Shown here: positions 22,216 to 31,736 of the stretch, in pieces
How positions within the stretch are numbered: the stretch's first letter is position 1
Layout: every line of letters starts with the position of its first letter
Source: Flavobacterium aquidurense
GTDB lineage: Bacteria > Bacteroidota > Bacteroidia > Flavobacteriales > Flavobacteriaceae
Length of the DNA: 64,000 bases
Assembly (NCBI RefSeq): GCF_001404985.1
Contig: NZ_JRLF01000014.1
Span: 186,001 to 250,000 of the forward strand
Direction: 5' to 3'
Notes under the pieces: generated by a model
The model's database searches: none
Told to the model about the DNA's origin: nothing
The model's input: only the letters and a program-made list of their open reading frames with translations
Program-made: the position numbers and the translations under genes

Positions 22216-24903
22216 CTATAAATTATATTTCATCGAAAATATGATGTATCTAGGCTGTACAGTGTATTGCGAAACTCGGGTAGAAAACTGCGAGAAGCTG
22301 TCATCGTTGAGGTACTTGGTATTTAATAAATTTGTGGCTGCTATTTTATATTCCCATTTGCTGTCTTTTTTTTGATAAATTAAACTGGCGCTTAAAAAAT
22401 CATATTCATTATCGACTGACTTATTCCCATTATAATAATGATAAAACTCATACTCAGAAACAAACGAAAAACTGTTGAGAAAATAATAATCTAATCTTGC
22501 AAAAGGTTTATCTGTATAATAAGTTGAGCCGCTGTATTTGTTAATCAGCGCATTATAACCAAATTCCAAATTCGGGAAATTTTTATAATTTGTTGAAGCT
22601 TTTACGGTATAACTTTGACTAAAACTTTCTGTAGTTGCCAAAACATTATTCTGGATATTATTAAATTTAGACCAATTGAAAGTCGCATTTACTGATGCTT
22701 TATAATTCTTTAAAAAAGAACGTCCATAATTTCCCATTCCGGTAAAAGTTTCATCGGCTAAATTTGAATTATAAGGCGTTGACGATTGATTAATACCATC
22801 AAAATCTGCTTTTGTTTTAATAGCATCAACTTTTTTGGTATATGTTGCGTTAGCAAAAATATTTTCAAAATTGAACATATTATACTTAAAATAGCGCAAT
22901 GAATGTACTTGCGAAGTAGCGTTTTCCAGTAAGCGATTTCCCCGAAACAAACTACTGTAATCTGATAAAACAAACCCCGAAGCCAATTGATTAATATCTG
23001 TAAAATCATTTGACAAAGAGAAATTATAGGTTAGTGTTTCTGACTTTTTTATTTGATATAAAGCGAAAAAATCAGGCAGCACTTTCATAAAACTCTGAGA
23101 ATAATCAGTTCCTGATTGTGTATTTTTCATAGTATAGGAATGTACACTAACACCTGGTGTCAAAGTAAATTTTCCTGCTAAAATTTTATAATGAAACCCT
23201 AAAAACACATCATTGAAATTATAGTTTACCTGATTGTTATTTTCAGCACTATTCAGGTCATTTTTATCTCCATTATCCAAAATCTGAAAAATATGCGAAT
23301 TAAAATCCTGATACGAGAATGTGTTTCCAAGTGTAATATTGATATTGCTTTTTGGTGTCACCATATAATAGTAATCCAATTTAGCATCTAATTTATTAGT
23401 TTTTACATATCGATCCTGATTAAGGTCATTTCTGTCTTGTCCTGAAATATAGCCCGAAAAATCAAAAGGCTGTGTACGTAAATTGGCATTATAAAAGGGG
23501 TTTTCATCCTGATACAAATGCTGCATTTCAAAGGCAAAAATATTCTTGTCGCTTTGTGTATAATACAAACTCAGATTTTGATTTATAGATGTTGGATCTT
23601 GTTTTTTATTGGTCAAAATGGTTTCTAATGATGAAACATCGCTTACAACTGATTCTCGCAATAATTCTGTATCTTCATTTTGTTTGGAGAGTTTCGTTAA
23701 AATATCATAATCAAACTGAAACTTATCGTTTGGTTTATAAGTAGAACTTAGTTTAAAAAGGCCTAAATTATTTTTTTGATGTGTTAATTCATCTCTTTTT
23801 TGCTCATCTCCGGAATCTAAAATTGTTGTTTGCGACTTTGTTTCAAGATCTGTTTTTGAGGTCGATAATATTCCGAAACCACTAATATTCCATTTTTTGG
23901 TGATGGAATAAGCAAAATTTGTTGCTCCAAATTTCGTTTCAATTTCTTTTGCGCGGTTGTTTCTTAAAACCGAAATTCCCAAATCGTTTGAGGAGACATT
24001 AAAATTACTCCCACCCTTCTTCATCATGTTTTTAAATCCGCCTGTAAATTTAAAATAATCCTGGGCCGTTAATGGTAATTCTCCTATGTTGTTAAAATTT
24101 GTAATTAAATTAATGCTGTACTTAGGACTGTAATAAAATAGTTTGGGATTAATAATGTATCTGCTATCCAGTTCTCCAACACCAGTTCCCGCGGTTACAT
24201 CGCCAAACCAAAAGTTCTTTTTACCTTCTTTCAGCTTTATGTTCATTGCAACATTGTCCTGATCATTTTCTAAACCTTTTAAAGCTCCAACTTCATTATA
24301 ATTTCTCAAAACCTGAATTTTATCAATTGCATCTGCAGGAATATTTTTAACGCCAAGTTTGGTATCTCCATCAAAAAAGTCTTTTCCTTCAACCATTAAT
24401 TTACTGACTTTTTTACCTTCGACTTCAATTTCTCCATCGGCATTTACCTCAACTCCCGGAAGCTTTTTAAGTACATCTTCCAGCTTTTTTTCGGTTCCGG
24501 ATTTAAACGAATCTGCATTATAAACAATAGTATCGCCTTTTATAGAAACAGGCATTTCACGAACAATTTCAACACCTTCGAGTTCGATTCCTGCATCATC
24601 CATAACAATGTTCTGAACGATATTTGTATTTTGCGTTGACAAAGCAATTTCTTTCGATTTCATACCCAGATAACTCACTTTAATCGAGTAAGACGTATTG
24701 GGCTTTAATGTGAGTTGAAATTTTCCTTTATCATTTGTAATTCCGTAAGAATCCATTGCTTTTGTAGCATTATTAACTGCCATGATATTGGCCATTTCTA
24801 ACGGATTTTTTTGTTCGTCCTGAATAAAACCATCAAAACGAACACTTTGTGAAAAACATATGGAGGTAAACAGAAAAACCAGGATAAAGAGAGTCTTGTT
24901 CAT
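22216..24903 (-). CDS. TonB-dependent receptor-like outer membrane barrel with carboxypeptidase-like domain
   Basis: An 895-aa outer membrane protein. Signal peptide MNKTLFILVFLFTSICFSQ; a carboxypeptidase-D regulatory-like domain (about residues 22-105, FDGFIQDEQKNPLEMANIMA ... YLGMKSKEI); a plug-like domain (VEGKKVSKLMVEGKDFFDG, IPADAIDKIQVLRNYNEVG); then a beta-barrel closing with YIIFSMKYNL. It belongs to the Bacteroidota group of outer-membrane beta-barrel/TonB-dependent proteins that usually pair with GLPGLI genes. Here the GLPGLI gene is immediately upstream, 45 bases away. The substrate is unknown. Confidence 0.88.
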   Translation of the reverse strand: MNKTLFILVFLFTSICFSQSVRFDGFIQDEQKNPLEMANIMAVNNATKAMDSYGITNDKGKFQLTLKPNTSYSIKVSYLGMKSKEIALSTQNTNIVQNIVMDDAGIELEGVEIVREMPVSIKGDTIVYNADSFKSGTEKKLEDVLKKLPGVEVNADGEIEVEGKKVSKLMVEGKDFFDGDTKLGVKNIPADAIDKIQVLRNYNEVGALKGLENDQDNVAMNIKLKEGKKNFWFGDVTAGTGVGELDSRYIINPKLFYYSPKYSINLITNFNNIGELPLTAQDYFKFTGGFKNMMKKGGSNFNVSSNDLGISVLRNNRAKEIETKFGATNFAYSITKKWNISGFGILSTSKTDLETKSQTTILDSGDEQKRDELTHQKNNLGLFKLSSTYKPNDKFQFDYDILTKLSKQNEDTELLRESVVSDVSSLETILTNKKQDPTSINQNLSLYYTQSDKNIFAFEMQHLYQDENPFYNANLRTQPFDFSGYISGQDRNDLNQDRYVKTNKLDAKLDYYYMVTPKSNINITLGNTFSYQDFNSHIFQILDNGDKNDLNSAENNNQVNYNFNDVFLGFHYKILAGKFTLTPGVSVHSYTMKNTQSGTDYSQSFMKVLPDFFALYQIKKSETLTYNFSLSNDFTDINQLASGFVLSDYSSLFRGNRLLENATSQVHSLRYFKYNMFNFENIFANATYTKKVDAIKTKADFDGINQSSTPYNSNLADETFTGMGNYGRSFLKNYKASVNATFNWSKFNNIQNNVLATTESFSQSYTVKASTNYKNFPNLEFGYNALINKYSGSTYYTDKPFARLDYYFLNSFSFVSEYEFYHYYNGNKSVDNEYDFLSASLIYQKKDSKWEYKIAATNLLNTKYLNDDSFSQFSTRVSQYTVQPRYIIFSMKYNL

Positions 24904-24948
24904 TATAAAAATGATTAGAATAAATAAAAAAAAACTTAGAATTGATGT

Positions 24949-25854
24949 TTATCTTCCCATCATTGGCGGTGGTCCTCCGGCGCGGCCACGATTCATTTCT
25001 CTAAATTCTTCCATTTTTTTAATTACGGTTTCGTCGTACTCTTTTTGAGAAATTACTTTTCCTTTTTTAGCAGGTTTTATCTCGACTTTATCTTTAGCAT
25101 TCAAAACAATTTTAGAGCACAAAATTGTTGTTCTTCCATCATTTACTTCTAATATTAAACCCGGCAGTCCCCAATAATTTTCAGGACCTTGATTTACAGG
25201 AATCTCTGGCGAATACCAAGCTGTGATTGTAATTTCTTTTGGCATTTCAAAATTATCCTCAAAGTTGGTTTTTGTTTCTCCCGAAGTTTTCTTTGCATCC
25301 TCTTTTTTGTCTTCAGGTTTTTTATCGTCGTTGTTTTTTGGTCTGAAATTTCTAAAATCAGTTTTACTGGCTTCTTTCACCGCAGTTGCCTTGTAGCAGG
25401 TATATCCACCTATTTGTTTGGTTTCAGATTCCATTTTCCAGTTCAGTTTTGGTAAAGAATCTATAACCAGAAATTCTTTTCCCATAAATTCCTTATCAAC
25501 TGTATATGATTTCGTTTTTACATCTTTATAGAAAGTTCCGCCGCCGCCCATGAACGAATTCATCATAATACGCATTCCGCCGCCTTGCTGTCCCGGAGCT
25601 TCTAATTTTTCTTCTTCTTTGTAAATAGAGGCCGATTTGTCAAAATTCAGAATAAAAGTTTTTTCCAGCATTTTTTTCATTCGCTCTTCCATGTTTTTTT
25701 GCATCTCAGGAGTAATATCACGATTACCCCGCATACCTTCAAATTTTGGAGCTTGCGTTTTTGACTCATAAACAGCCATTCCCTGAAAATCTTTTTGAGC
25801 TTGCATCTGAGTAAATACAAGCATTAAGGATATATAATAGATTACTTTTTTCAT
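24949..25854 (-). CDS. GLPGLI family protein
   Basis: A 301-aa exported protein of the Bacteroidota GLPGLI family. The name-giving motif is visible as YWGLPGLILEVNDG near residue 230. Signal peptide MKKVIYYISLMLVFTQMQAQ; a Lys/Asp/Glu-rich low-complexity insert (KNNDDKKPEDKKEDAKK) lies mid-protein, and the C-terminus is Gly/Pro-rich (AGGPPPMMGR). It forms an operon with the TonB-type barrel downstream. A role in exported-protein function is unknown for the family. Confidence 0.93.
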   Translation of the reverse strand: MKKVIYYISLMLVFTQMQAQKDFQGMAVYESKTQAPKFEGMRGNRDITPEMQKNMEERMKKMLEKTFILNFDKSASIYKEEEKLEAPGQQGGGMRIMMNSFMGGGGTFYKDVKTKSYTVDKEFMGKEFLVIDSLPKLNWKMESETKQIGGYTCYKATAVKEASKTDFRNFRPKNNDDKKPEDKKEDAKKTSGETKTNFEDNFEMPKEITITAWYSPEIPVNQGPENYWGLPGLILEVNDGRTTILCSKIVLNAKDKVEIKPAKKGKVISQKEYDETVIKKMEEFREMNRGRAGGPPPMMGR

Positions 25855-26076
25855 TGTGTTTTCTTTAAATTGGAGTAAATCCGATAAAATGTATATTCAA
25901 ATGTATTATTTATTTTAAAATACCGAAAGTTAAATATATCAATACCTGTAAGATATAGACAAAACCGACTATTACTTAGACTATTAAGACATAATGAGGT
26001 TTAAGCACGAAATCTCTAATTATTTAAGTATTCTTATTCTCGTTTTTTGTAATTTGGCTCTTTAGAAATTACTATT

Positions 26077-26892
26077 ATGAGCAAAACGGTGCATTTTTTT
26101 TTAAACCTTCTTTTCATCGCCTGCTCTTTTTCAGCTGTATTTTCACAAAATCCAAAAATAAAAACCAGCTTGATTTCTCATTCTGCAATTGATGCTGATG
26201 AGTTTTCAGGATATGATTCTTTTGGATATTGGTACCAGATTAAAAATAATGTTTTTAGTAAAGTTAAGGACAAAGAAGTATTTGAATATAAGAATGTTTC
26301 CCTGGGACAAATCACAAAAGTCGATTTACAAAATCCGCTTAAAATTGTATTGTTTTACGAAGATTTTAATACTGTCGTTTTATTAGACAATCAACTGAAT
26401 AAAATTACAGAGATTAATTTTTCTCTTAACAATACGCCAATTGTTGCTTCAGCGATTGGAATGTCTACACAGAATCAGTTATGGATTTATAATGCATTAA
26501 ACCAGCAAATTAGTCTTTTTGATTATTTAAAAAATGAGTACAAAACAGTTTCTACTCCATTAGTAGAATCCATAAAACATTACCAAACAGACTTTAATAC
26601 ATTTTATTGGATCGATAAAAAAAACAACTGGTTTTCCTGTGATATTTTCGGAAAAACAACTGCTTTAGGAAAAGTACCTGATTTTGATGAAATAGAGATT
26701 ATTAACAATCATCAATATCTTTACAGGAATGCTAATTTGTTGTATTTTAAAGACATTGCAAGTACAAATTCTAATGCATTTTCAGAAATTGAAATTTTAG
26801 AAAAATCGTTTGACAAATTCTGCTACAAAGACCAAATTTTATCTATTTTTACAGCTAAAGAAATAACAAATTATAAAATCGTAACACCGTAA
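26077..26892 (+). CDS. Hypothetical exported protein co-transcribed with the deoxynucleoside kinase
   Basis: A 271-aa protein with a signal peptide (MSKTVHFFLNLLFIACSFSAVFSQ). The rest shows repeating short beta-strand patterns (ITEINFSLNNTPIVASAIG, QLWIYNALNQQISLFDYL, FYWIDKKNNWFSCDIFG), suggestive of a partial beta-propeller, but I recognise no family. Its stop overlaps the kinase ATG (TAATG), so the two are translationally coupled. The functional link to a nucleoside kinase is not obvious. Confidence 0.8.
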   Translation: MSKTVHFFLNLLFIACSFSAVFSQNPKIKTSLISHSAIDADEFSGYDSFGYWYQIKNNVFSKVKDKEVFEYKNVSLGQITKVDLQNPLKIVLFYEDFNTVVLLDNQLNKITEINFSLNNTPIVASAIGMSTQNQLWIYNALNQQISLFDYLKNEYKTVSTPLVESIKHYQTDFNTFYWIDKKNNWFSCDIFGKTTALGKVPDFDEIEIINNHQYLYRNANLLYFKDIASTNSNAFSEIEILEKSFDKFCYKDQILSIFTAKEITNYKIVTP

Positions 26893-27506
26893 TGCACATA
26901 GCAATAGCAGGAAATATAGGAGCAGGTAAAACAACTTTAACTAAATTATTAGCGAAACATTTTAAATGGGAACCTCATTACGAAGATGTAGTTGATAATC
27001 CGTATTTAGATGATTTTTACCATCAAATGGAGCGCTGGTCGTTTAATTTGCAGATTTATTTCCTGAACAGTCGTTTTCGTCAGGTATTGCAAATTCGCGA
27101 AAGTGGAAAGAAAATTATTCAGGACAGAACGATTTATGAAGATGCTTATATTTTTGCTCCCAACTTATATTCAATGGGATTAATGACAAGCCGTGATTTC
27201 GAAAACTATACTTCGCTTTTTGAGTTAATGGAATCATTGGTAAAAGCTCCTGATTTATTAATTTATTTAAGAAGTTCTATTCCTAATTTAGTGGGACAAA
27301 TTCACAAACGCGGACGTGATTACGAAAACTCTATTTCTATTGATTATTTAAGCCGTTTGAACGAAAGATATGAAGCTTGGGTTCAGACTTACACAAAAGG
27401 AAAACTATTGATTATTGACGTCGACAATATAAATTTTGTTGATAATCCGGAAGATTTAGGAAACATCATTAATAGAATTGATGCTGAATTGAACGGGTTG
27501 TTTTAA
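26892..27506 (+). CDS. Deoxynucleoside kinase (dAK/dGK type)
   Basis: Phosphorylates deoxynucleosides in the salvage pathway, cytosolic, 204 aa. P-loop GNIGAGKTT at residues 7-15, the substrate-site motif EDVVDNPYLDDFY, the DRT-type motif QDRTIYEDAYIFA, and the lid region KRGRDYENSI are all present. The start overlaps the preceding gene's stop. A terminator follows at 27535-27574. Confidence 0.93.
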   Translation: MHIAIAGNIGAGKTTLTKLLAKHFKWEPHYEDVVDNPYLDDFYHQMERWSFNLQIYFLNSRFRQVLQIRESGKKIIQDRTIYEDAYIFAPNLYSMGLMTSRDFENYTSLFELMESLVKAPDLLIYLRSSIPNLVGQIHKRGRDYENSISIDYLSRLNERYEAWVQTYTKGKLLIIDVDNINFVDNPEDLGNIINRIDAELNGLF

Positions 27507-27530
27507 AAATACTAATTTCACAATTTACTC

Positions 27531-27551
27531 AAATAAAAAAATGCCTCTAAA
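27531..27551 (+). repeat. 21-bp direct repeat, left copy, flanking higBA
   Basis: A 21-bp sequence starting AAATAAAAAAATGCC and ending TCTAAA is repeated exactly at 28332-28352. The two copies bracket the higBA pair. Each forms the 5' half of a terminator hairpin. Confidence 0.85.
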
Positions 27552-27574
27552 TAATTTTAAAGGCATTTTATTTA
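27535..27574 (+). terminator. Terminator after the deoxynucleoside kinase gene
   Basis: Stem ATGCCTCTAAAT / TTTTAAAGGCAT with one mismatch, followed by TTTTATTT. It is a slightly decayed version of the terminator at 28338-28370. Confidence 0.8.
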
Positions 27575-27626
27575 AAAACTCAATTACTTGTAATTATTTT
27601 CTTATTTTTATTCAGATTTGAAATAA

Positions 27627-27658
27627 TTTCCCTTATTGGGAAAAATTAAGTATATTTG
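27627..27658 (+). promoter_or_regulatory. higBA promoter with overlapping operator palindrome
   Basis: A perfect dyad TTTCCC-TTATT-GGGAAA (27627-27643) lies 7 bases upstream of an exact -7 element TATATTTG (27651-27658). The dyad covers the promoter spacer, where an antitoxin repressor would be expected to bind. No TTG at the usual distance is seen. Confidence 0.6.
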
Positions 27659-27670
27659 TCAAAGTTAATT

Positions 27671-27967
27671 ATGAGAGTCATAGCAAAAAAAACACTGCAA
27701 AATTTTTGGGAGAAATTTCCAAATTCAAAACAACAGTTATTATCATGGTATCAGGTTTTTGACAAAAATAATTTTGATAACTCAAATGCGGTAAAAGCTG
27801 TTTTTGGTTCTGCAGATTTTATAGGAAACAATAAAGTTATATTTAATATATGCGGAAACCATTATCGATTAATTGTAAAAATTAATTATACTACACAAAT
27901 TGTCTATATTTTATTTGTTGGAACTCACAGTGAATATGATAATTTAAAAAATATTAAGACTTTATAA
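27671..27967 (+). CDS. higB: HigB-type mRNA interferase toxin
   Basis: RelE-superfamily toxin of the HigB family (type II toxin-antitoxin), 98 aa. I use the ATG at 27671 rather than the upstream TTG because MRVIAKKTLQNFWEKFPNSKQQL is the family N-terminus. Further family features are KAVFGSADFIGNNKVIFNICGNHYRLIVKINY and the C-terminal IVYILFVGTHSEYD. It would cleave mRNA on the ribosome. Toxin-first order and a 1-base gap to the antitoxin are typical for higBA. The module lies between 21-bp direct repeats, suggesting a later insertion. Confidence 0.9.
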   Translation: MRVIAKKTLQNFWEKFPNSKQQLLSWYQVFDKNNFDNSNAVKAVFGSADFIGNNKVIFNICGNHYRLIVKINYTTQIVYILFVGTHSEYDNLKNIKTL

Positions 27968-27968
27968 T

Positions 27969-28337
27969 ATGGAAATAAAACCTATAAAAACAGAAAAAGA
28001 TTATGACCTAGCTTTAGAAAGAGTAAATGCTCTTTTTGACGCCGAGCCTAATACAGTTGAAGCTGACGAATTAGATATTTTAGTAACACTGATTGAGAAA
28101 TATGAGCAAATACATTATCCAATTCCTGAACCTGATCCAATCGAAGCTATCAAATTTATGATGGAGCAAAATGGACTTACGCCCACAGATTTAGGTATTC
28201 TTTTAAATAGTCGTTCAAGAGTTTCAGAAATTTTTAAACGAAAAAGAGCTTTAACAATAACACAGATTAGAGTTTTAAATGAAAAACTACATATTCCTGC
28301 CGAAACCTTAATCAAGGAATACGCTTTAAATAAATAA
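27969..28337 (+). CDS. higA: HigA-type antitoxin, XRE helix-turn-helix
   Basis: Antitoxin and likely autorepressor, 122 aa. The N-terminal half (MEIKPIKTEKDYDLALERVNALFDAEPNT) is the toxin-binding part typical of this subfamily; the C-terminal half carries the helix-turn-helix (MMEQNGLTPTDLGILLNSRSRVSEIFKRKRAL). It follows higB by 1 base and is followed directly by a terminator. The dyad at 27627-27643 is a candidate operator. Confidence 0.92.
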   Translation: MEIKPIKTEKDYDLALERVNALFDAEPNTVEADELDILVTLIEKYEQIHYPIPEPDPIEAIKFMMEQNGLTPTDLGILLNSRSRVSEIFKRKRALTITQIRVLNEKLHIPAETLIKEYALNK

Positions 28338-28375
28338 AAAAATGCCTCTAAAAATTTAGAGGCATTTTTTATTTC
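28332..28375. terminator. Terminator after higA containing the right copy of the 21-bp repeat
   Basis: A perfect stem ATGCCTCTAAA/TTTAGAGGCAT with A and T runs, shared by the convergent higBA and hppA genes. The first 21 bases (28332-28352) are identical to 27531-27551. Confidence 0.88.
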
Positions 28376-28406
28376 TAAAACTTTGACAAAGCTATCCAGT
28401 TATGCT

Positions 28407-30959
28407 TTATTTCGCTGCTTCAATTTTTGCTTTTACTTCAGCTTCTGTACCTTCATAAACTTCGGTGGTTGTTTTACCATTTTCTGTTTTTGTCACAGTT
28501 CCGGTTGTAACTCCGTTTACTGTTGATAAATTAACCTCAAGTCTGTTTTTGCTGTATTTCGTTGTATCAAAACAATCTGTTCTCTGGTTGTTTACATATT
28601 TTCCGTTTGCATCATAATGCGCCAAACATTTTGCAGTTTCTTCGGCAGTGCAGCCTTTTTCTTTGCACATTTTTATGCACTCTTCTTTTGTCATCATCGA
28701 AAGGTCACCACATTTAGAAACTGCTCCGGCGTGCATTTCGGTTTTAGCACAACACGAGCCTTTTTCAGCTAAACCTGAAGTGGAATGTCCTTCTCCTAAA
28801 ATAGGCGCAATTACCAAACCAATCAAACAAGTTAATTTGATAAGGATATTCATTGATGGTCCTGAAGTATCTTTAAACGGATCTCCAACTGTATCTCCCG
28901 TTACGGCAGCTTTGTGTGCATCAGAACCTTTATAAGTCATTTCGCCATTGATTAATACTCCTGCCTCAAAAGATTTTTTAGCGTTGTCCCATGCTCCTCC
29001 TGCATTATTTTGAAAAACTGCCCAAAGTACTCCTGAAACGGTAACTCCAGCCATGTATCCTCCTAACATTTCAGCAATTAACTGGTTGTTATCTGCATAA
29101 ACTAATTTTCCTAATATTACAATTGCAATCGGAAAACCAATCGTTAATATTCCCGGCAGCATCATTTCGCGTAAAGCGGCTTTTGTTGAAATTTCAACAC
29201 ATTTTCCGTATTCCGGTTTTCCGGTTCCTTCCATAATTCCGGGAATTTCCTTAAACTGACGACGTACTTCGTAAACCATATCCATCGCGGCTTTTCCAAC
29301 AGAATTCATAGCCAAAGCCGAGAAAACTACCGGAATCATTCCGCCCACAAATAACATGGCTAAAACTGGCGCTTTAAATATATTGATTCCGTCAATTCCT
29401 GTAAAAGTTACATAGGCTGCGAATAAAGCTAATGAAGTTAAAGCTGCAGAGGCAATTGCAAAACCTTTTCCGGTTGCTGCAGTTGTATTTCCTACTGAAT
29501 CTAAAATATCTGTTCTGGTACGAACTTCTTTTGGTAATTCGCTCATTTCAGCAATTCCTCCGGCATTATCGGATATTGGTCCAAAAGCATCAATAGCCAA
29601 TTGCATAGCAGTAGTTGCCATCATTGCAGAAGCTGCCAGCGCCACTCCATAAAAACCTGCTAATGCATAAGAAATCCAGATCGCCGCTGCAAATAATAAT
29701 ACAGTTGGAAACGTAGAAATCATTCCTGTTGCTAAACCTGCAATAACATTTGTTCCTGCTCCTGTAGAAGATTTTTGTACAATTGCCATAACAGGTTTTG
29801 TACCTAATCCTGTATAATATTCTGTAACTGACGAAATAGCGCCACCAACAACTAAACCGACTAAGGTTGCATAAAAAACCCTCATTGATGAAATATCTTT
29901 AGAACCTTCGCCAAAAAAGCTCATTTGCATGGTTTCCGGCAACATATAACGTACTAAAAAGAAACACGCAATTGCTGTTAGAACAATCGAAACCCAGTTT
30001 CCTATATTTAATGCTTTTTGTACCTGGGCTTCTTTTGCATTGTCATCGGTAATTTTTACCAGTGTTGTTCCAATAATCGAAAATAAGATTCCGAAACCGG
30101 CAATTGCCATTGGGAGTAAAATTGGGCCAATACCTCCAAAAATATCCTGAATATTTCCACCCATATCTTTGATCACGTAATTTCCTAAAACCATTGCTGC
30201 CAAAACAGTTGCTACATACGAACCAAATAAATCAGCTCCCATACCTGCAACGTCTCCAACATTATCTCCTACGTTATCTGCAATTGTAGCAGGATTACGA
30301 GGATCATCTTCCGGAATTCCGGCTTCGACTTTACCTACTAAATCCGCACCAACGTCAGCCGCTTTTGTATAGATTCCGCCTCCAACTCTTGCAAACAGTG
30401 CGATAGATTCTGCTCCCAGTGAAAACCCTGCTAAAGTCTCTAAAACTTTAGTCATATCATCTGATGAAGTCCAAACCCCATTCATGAATATTTGAAAGAA
30501 AACAATAAAAAAACCTGTTAATCCTAAAACTGCCAGACCTGCAACACCCAAACCCATTACGGTACCACCACCAAAAGAAACCTTTAAGGCTTGTGGCAAA
30601 CTTGTACGGGCAGCCTGAGTTGTTCTGACATTTGTTTTAGTGGCTATTTTCATTCCCATGTTTCCGGCTAAAGCAGAGAAAAATGCACCAAAAATAAATG
30701 CCACCACTATTAATATATGTGTAGTAGGAACGATAAAAGATATTCCGGCTAAAACTAAACTGGCTCCAATTACAAAAAAAGTCAGTAATCGGTATTCCGC
30801 TTTTAAAAATGCCAGGGCGCCTTCATAAATGTGATCAGAGATCTCTTTCATCTTGCCATCGCCAGCATCCTGTTTTAAAACCCAAGTCCTTTTTATTCCC
30901 ATGAAAAGTAATCCTATAATTGCCATGACAATTGGCAAGTAAATCATAAATTCGTTCAT
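28407..30959 (-). CDS. hppA: Membrane-bound ion-translocating pyrophosphatase with Cys-rich C-terminal extension
   Basis: Hydrolyses pyrophosphate and pumps H+ or Na+ across the inner membrane, 850 aa, longer than the usual 660-770. Substrate motifs are [43 protein letters not shown] and [28 protein letters not shown] has Ala where K+-independent enzymes have Lys, pointing to the K+-dependent class; the ion is not decided. After the last membrane helix ([18 protein letters not shown]), about 110 residues follow with eight cysteines ([32 protein letters not shown]) and a [18 protein letters not shown] end. This tail is not part of the core family. Soluble pyrophosphatase is encoded next door. 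Confidence 0.95.
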   Translation of the reverse strand: MNEFMIYLPIVMAIIGLLFMGIKRTWVLKQDAGDGKMKEISDHIYEGALAFLKAEYRLLTFFVIGASLVLAGISFIVPTTHILIVVAFIFGAFFSALAGNMGMKIATKTNVRTTQAARTSLPQALKVSFGGGTVMGLGVAGLAVLGLTGFFIVFFQIFMNGVWTSSDDMTKVLETLAGFSLGAESIALFARVGGGIYTKAADVGADLVGKVEAGIPEDDPRNPATIADNVGDNVGDVAGMGADLFGSYVATVLAAMVLGNYVIKDMGGNIQDIFGGIGPILLPMAIAGFGILFSIIGTTLVKITDDNAKEAQVQKALNIGNWVSIVLTAIACFFLVRYMLPETMQMSFFGEGSKDISSMRVFYATLVGLVVGGAISSVTEYYTGLGTKPVMAIVQKSSTGAGTNVIAGLATGMISTFPTVLLFAAAIWISYALAGFYGVALAASAMMATTAMQLAIDAFGPISDNAGGIAEMSELPKEVRTRTDILDSVGNTTAATGKGFAIASAALTSLALFAAYVTFTGIDGINIFKAPVLAMLFVGGMIPVVFSALAMNSVGKAAMDMVYEVRRQFKEIPGIMEGTGKPEYGKCVEISTKAALREMMLPGILTIGFPIAIVILGKLVYADNNQLIAEMLGGYMAGVTVSGVLWAVFQNNAGGAWDNAKKSFEAGVLINGEMTYKGSDAHKAAVTGDTVGDPFKDTSGPSMNILIKLTCLIGLVIAPILGEGHSTSGLAEKGSCCAKTEMHAGAVSKCGDLSMMTKEECIKMCKEKGCTAEETAKCLAHYDANGKYVNNQRTDCFDTTKYSKNRLEVNLSTVNGVTTGTVTKTENGKTTTEVYEGTEAEVKAKIEAAK

Positions 30960-31014
30960 AATATTTTAATGGTTATTGGTTAATATTCAATAAACTAACT
31001 AAAACGAATTTAAA

Positions 31015-31056
31015 CAAAAAAGCAATACTCCTGACGATAGTATTGCTTTTTTTATA
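31015..31056 (-). terminator. Terminator after ppa
   Basis: Stem AAAAAAGCAATACT / AGTATTGCTTTTTT with a 9-base loop and T run on the minus strand, between ppa and hppA. Confidence 0.88.
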
Positions 31057-31073
31057 ATAAAATAGGGTATAAA

Positions 31074-31604
31074 TTATTTAATACTAAATAATCCTTCCGG
31101 TTTGTTTTCAATATCGTTAAAACGTTTTGTACACTCAGCAATAATTGCAAAAGCTTCGTTTACGTCTCCCCATCCTTCTACATCTACTTTTTTATTTTCA
31201 AGATCTTTATAAACCTGAAAGAAATGCTCAATTTCTTTTACTAAGTGTGGGTTCATATCTGAAAGATCTGTCAAAGAGTTCCAGATTGGATCTGAAACAG
31301 GTACACAAATAATTTTTTCATCCGGTCCTTTATCATCTGCCATATGGAAAACACCAATTGGTTTTACTTCCATAACACATCCTGGAAAAGTTGGTTCGTT
31401 TACCAAAACCAATACATCAAGAGGATCTCCGTCAAGTGCCAAAGTTTCAGGAATAAATCCGTAATCAGCAGGATACATCATTGAAGAGAATAACATTCTG
31501 TCAAAACGCATTCTTTTGATTTCAAAATCGTACTCGTATTTATTTCTACTTCCACGTGGTATTTCGATTAATACATCGAAAGTTGTTAGTTTGTCTGCGG
31601 TCAT
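31074..31604 (-). CDS. ppa: Inorganic pyrophosphatase (soluble, family I)
   Basis: Cytosolic Mg-dependent pyrophosphatase, 176 aa, full length. Signature LDGDPLDVLVL with the metal-binding aspartates, the N-terminal IEIPRGSRNKYEYD, MMYPADYGFIPETLALDG, and VSDPIWNSLTDLSDMNPH are all present. It is followed by a terminator and then by the membrane pyrophosphatase on the same strand, so two pyrophosphate-consuming enzymes are adjacent but probably on separate transcripts. Confidence 0.96.
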   Translation of the reverse strand: MTADKLTTFDVLIEIPRGSRNKYEYDFEIKRMRFDRMLFSSMMYPADYGFIPETLALDGDPLDVLVLVNEPTFPGCVMEVKPIGVFHMADDKGPDEKIICVPVSDPIWNSLTDLSDMNPHLVKEIEHFFQVYKDLENKKVDVEGWGDVNEAFAIIAECTKRFNDIENKPEGLFSIK

Positions 31605-31736
31605 TTTCGTTTTTTATTATTTCTATAATTTCGATTGCAAAAGTAACTAAAGAATCCTTTTTTGCAATACAAAAAGCACATTAATCTATGTATTTATTCA
31701 TTAATTAATATACTTTTCCATTTATATAACAGACAG

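Noticed and set aside
27656-27670. Upstream TTG start for higB
   Set aside because: It overlaps the -7 promoter element TATATTTG, and the family N-terminus begins at the ATG at 27671.
28115-28315. Minus-strand ORF inside higA
   Set aside because: Antisense shadow of the helix-turn-helix coding region.
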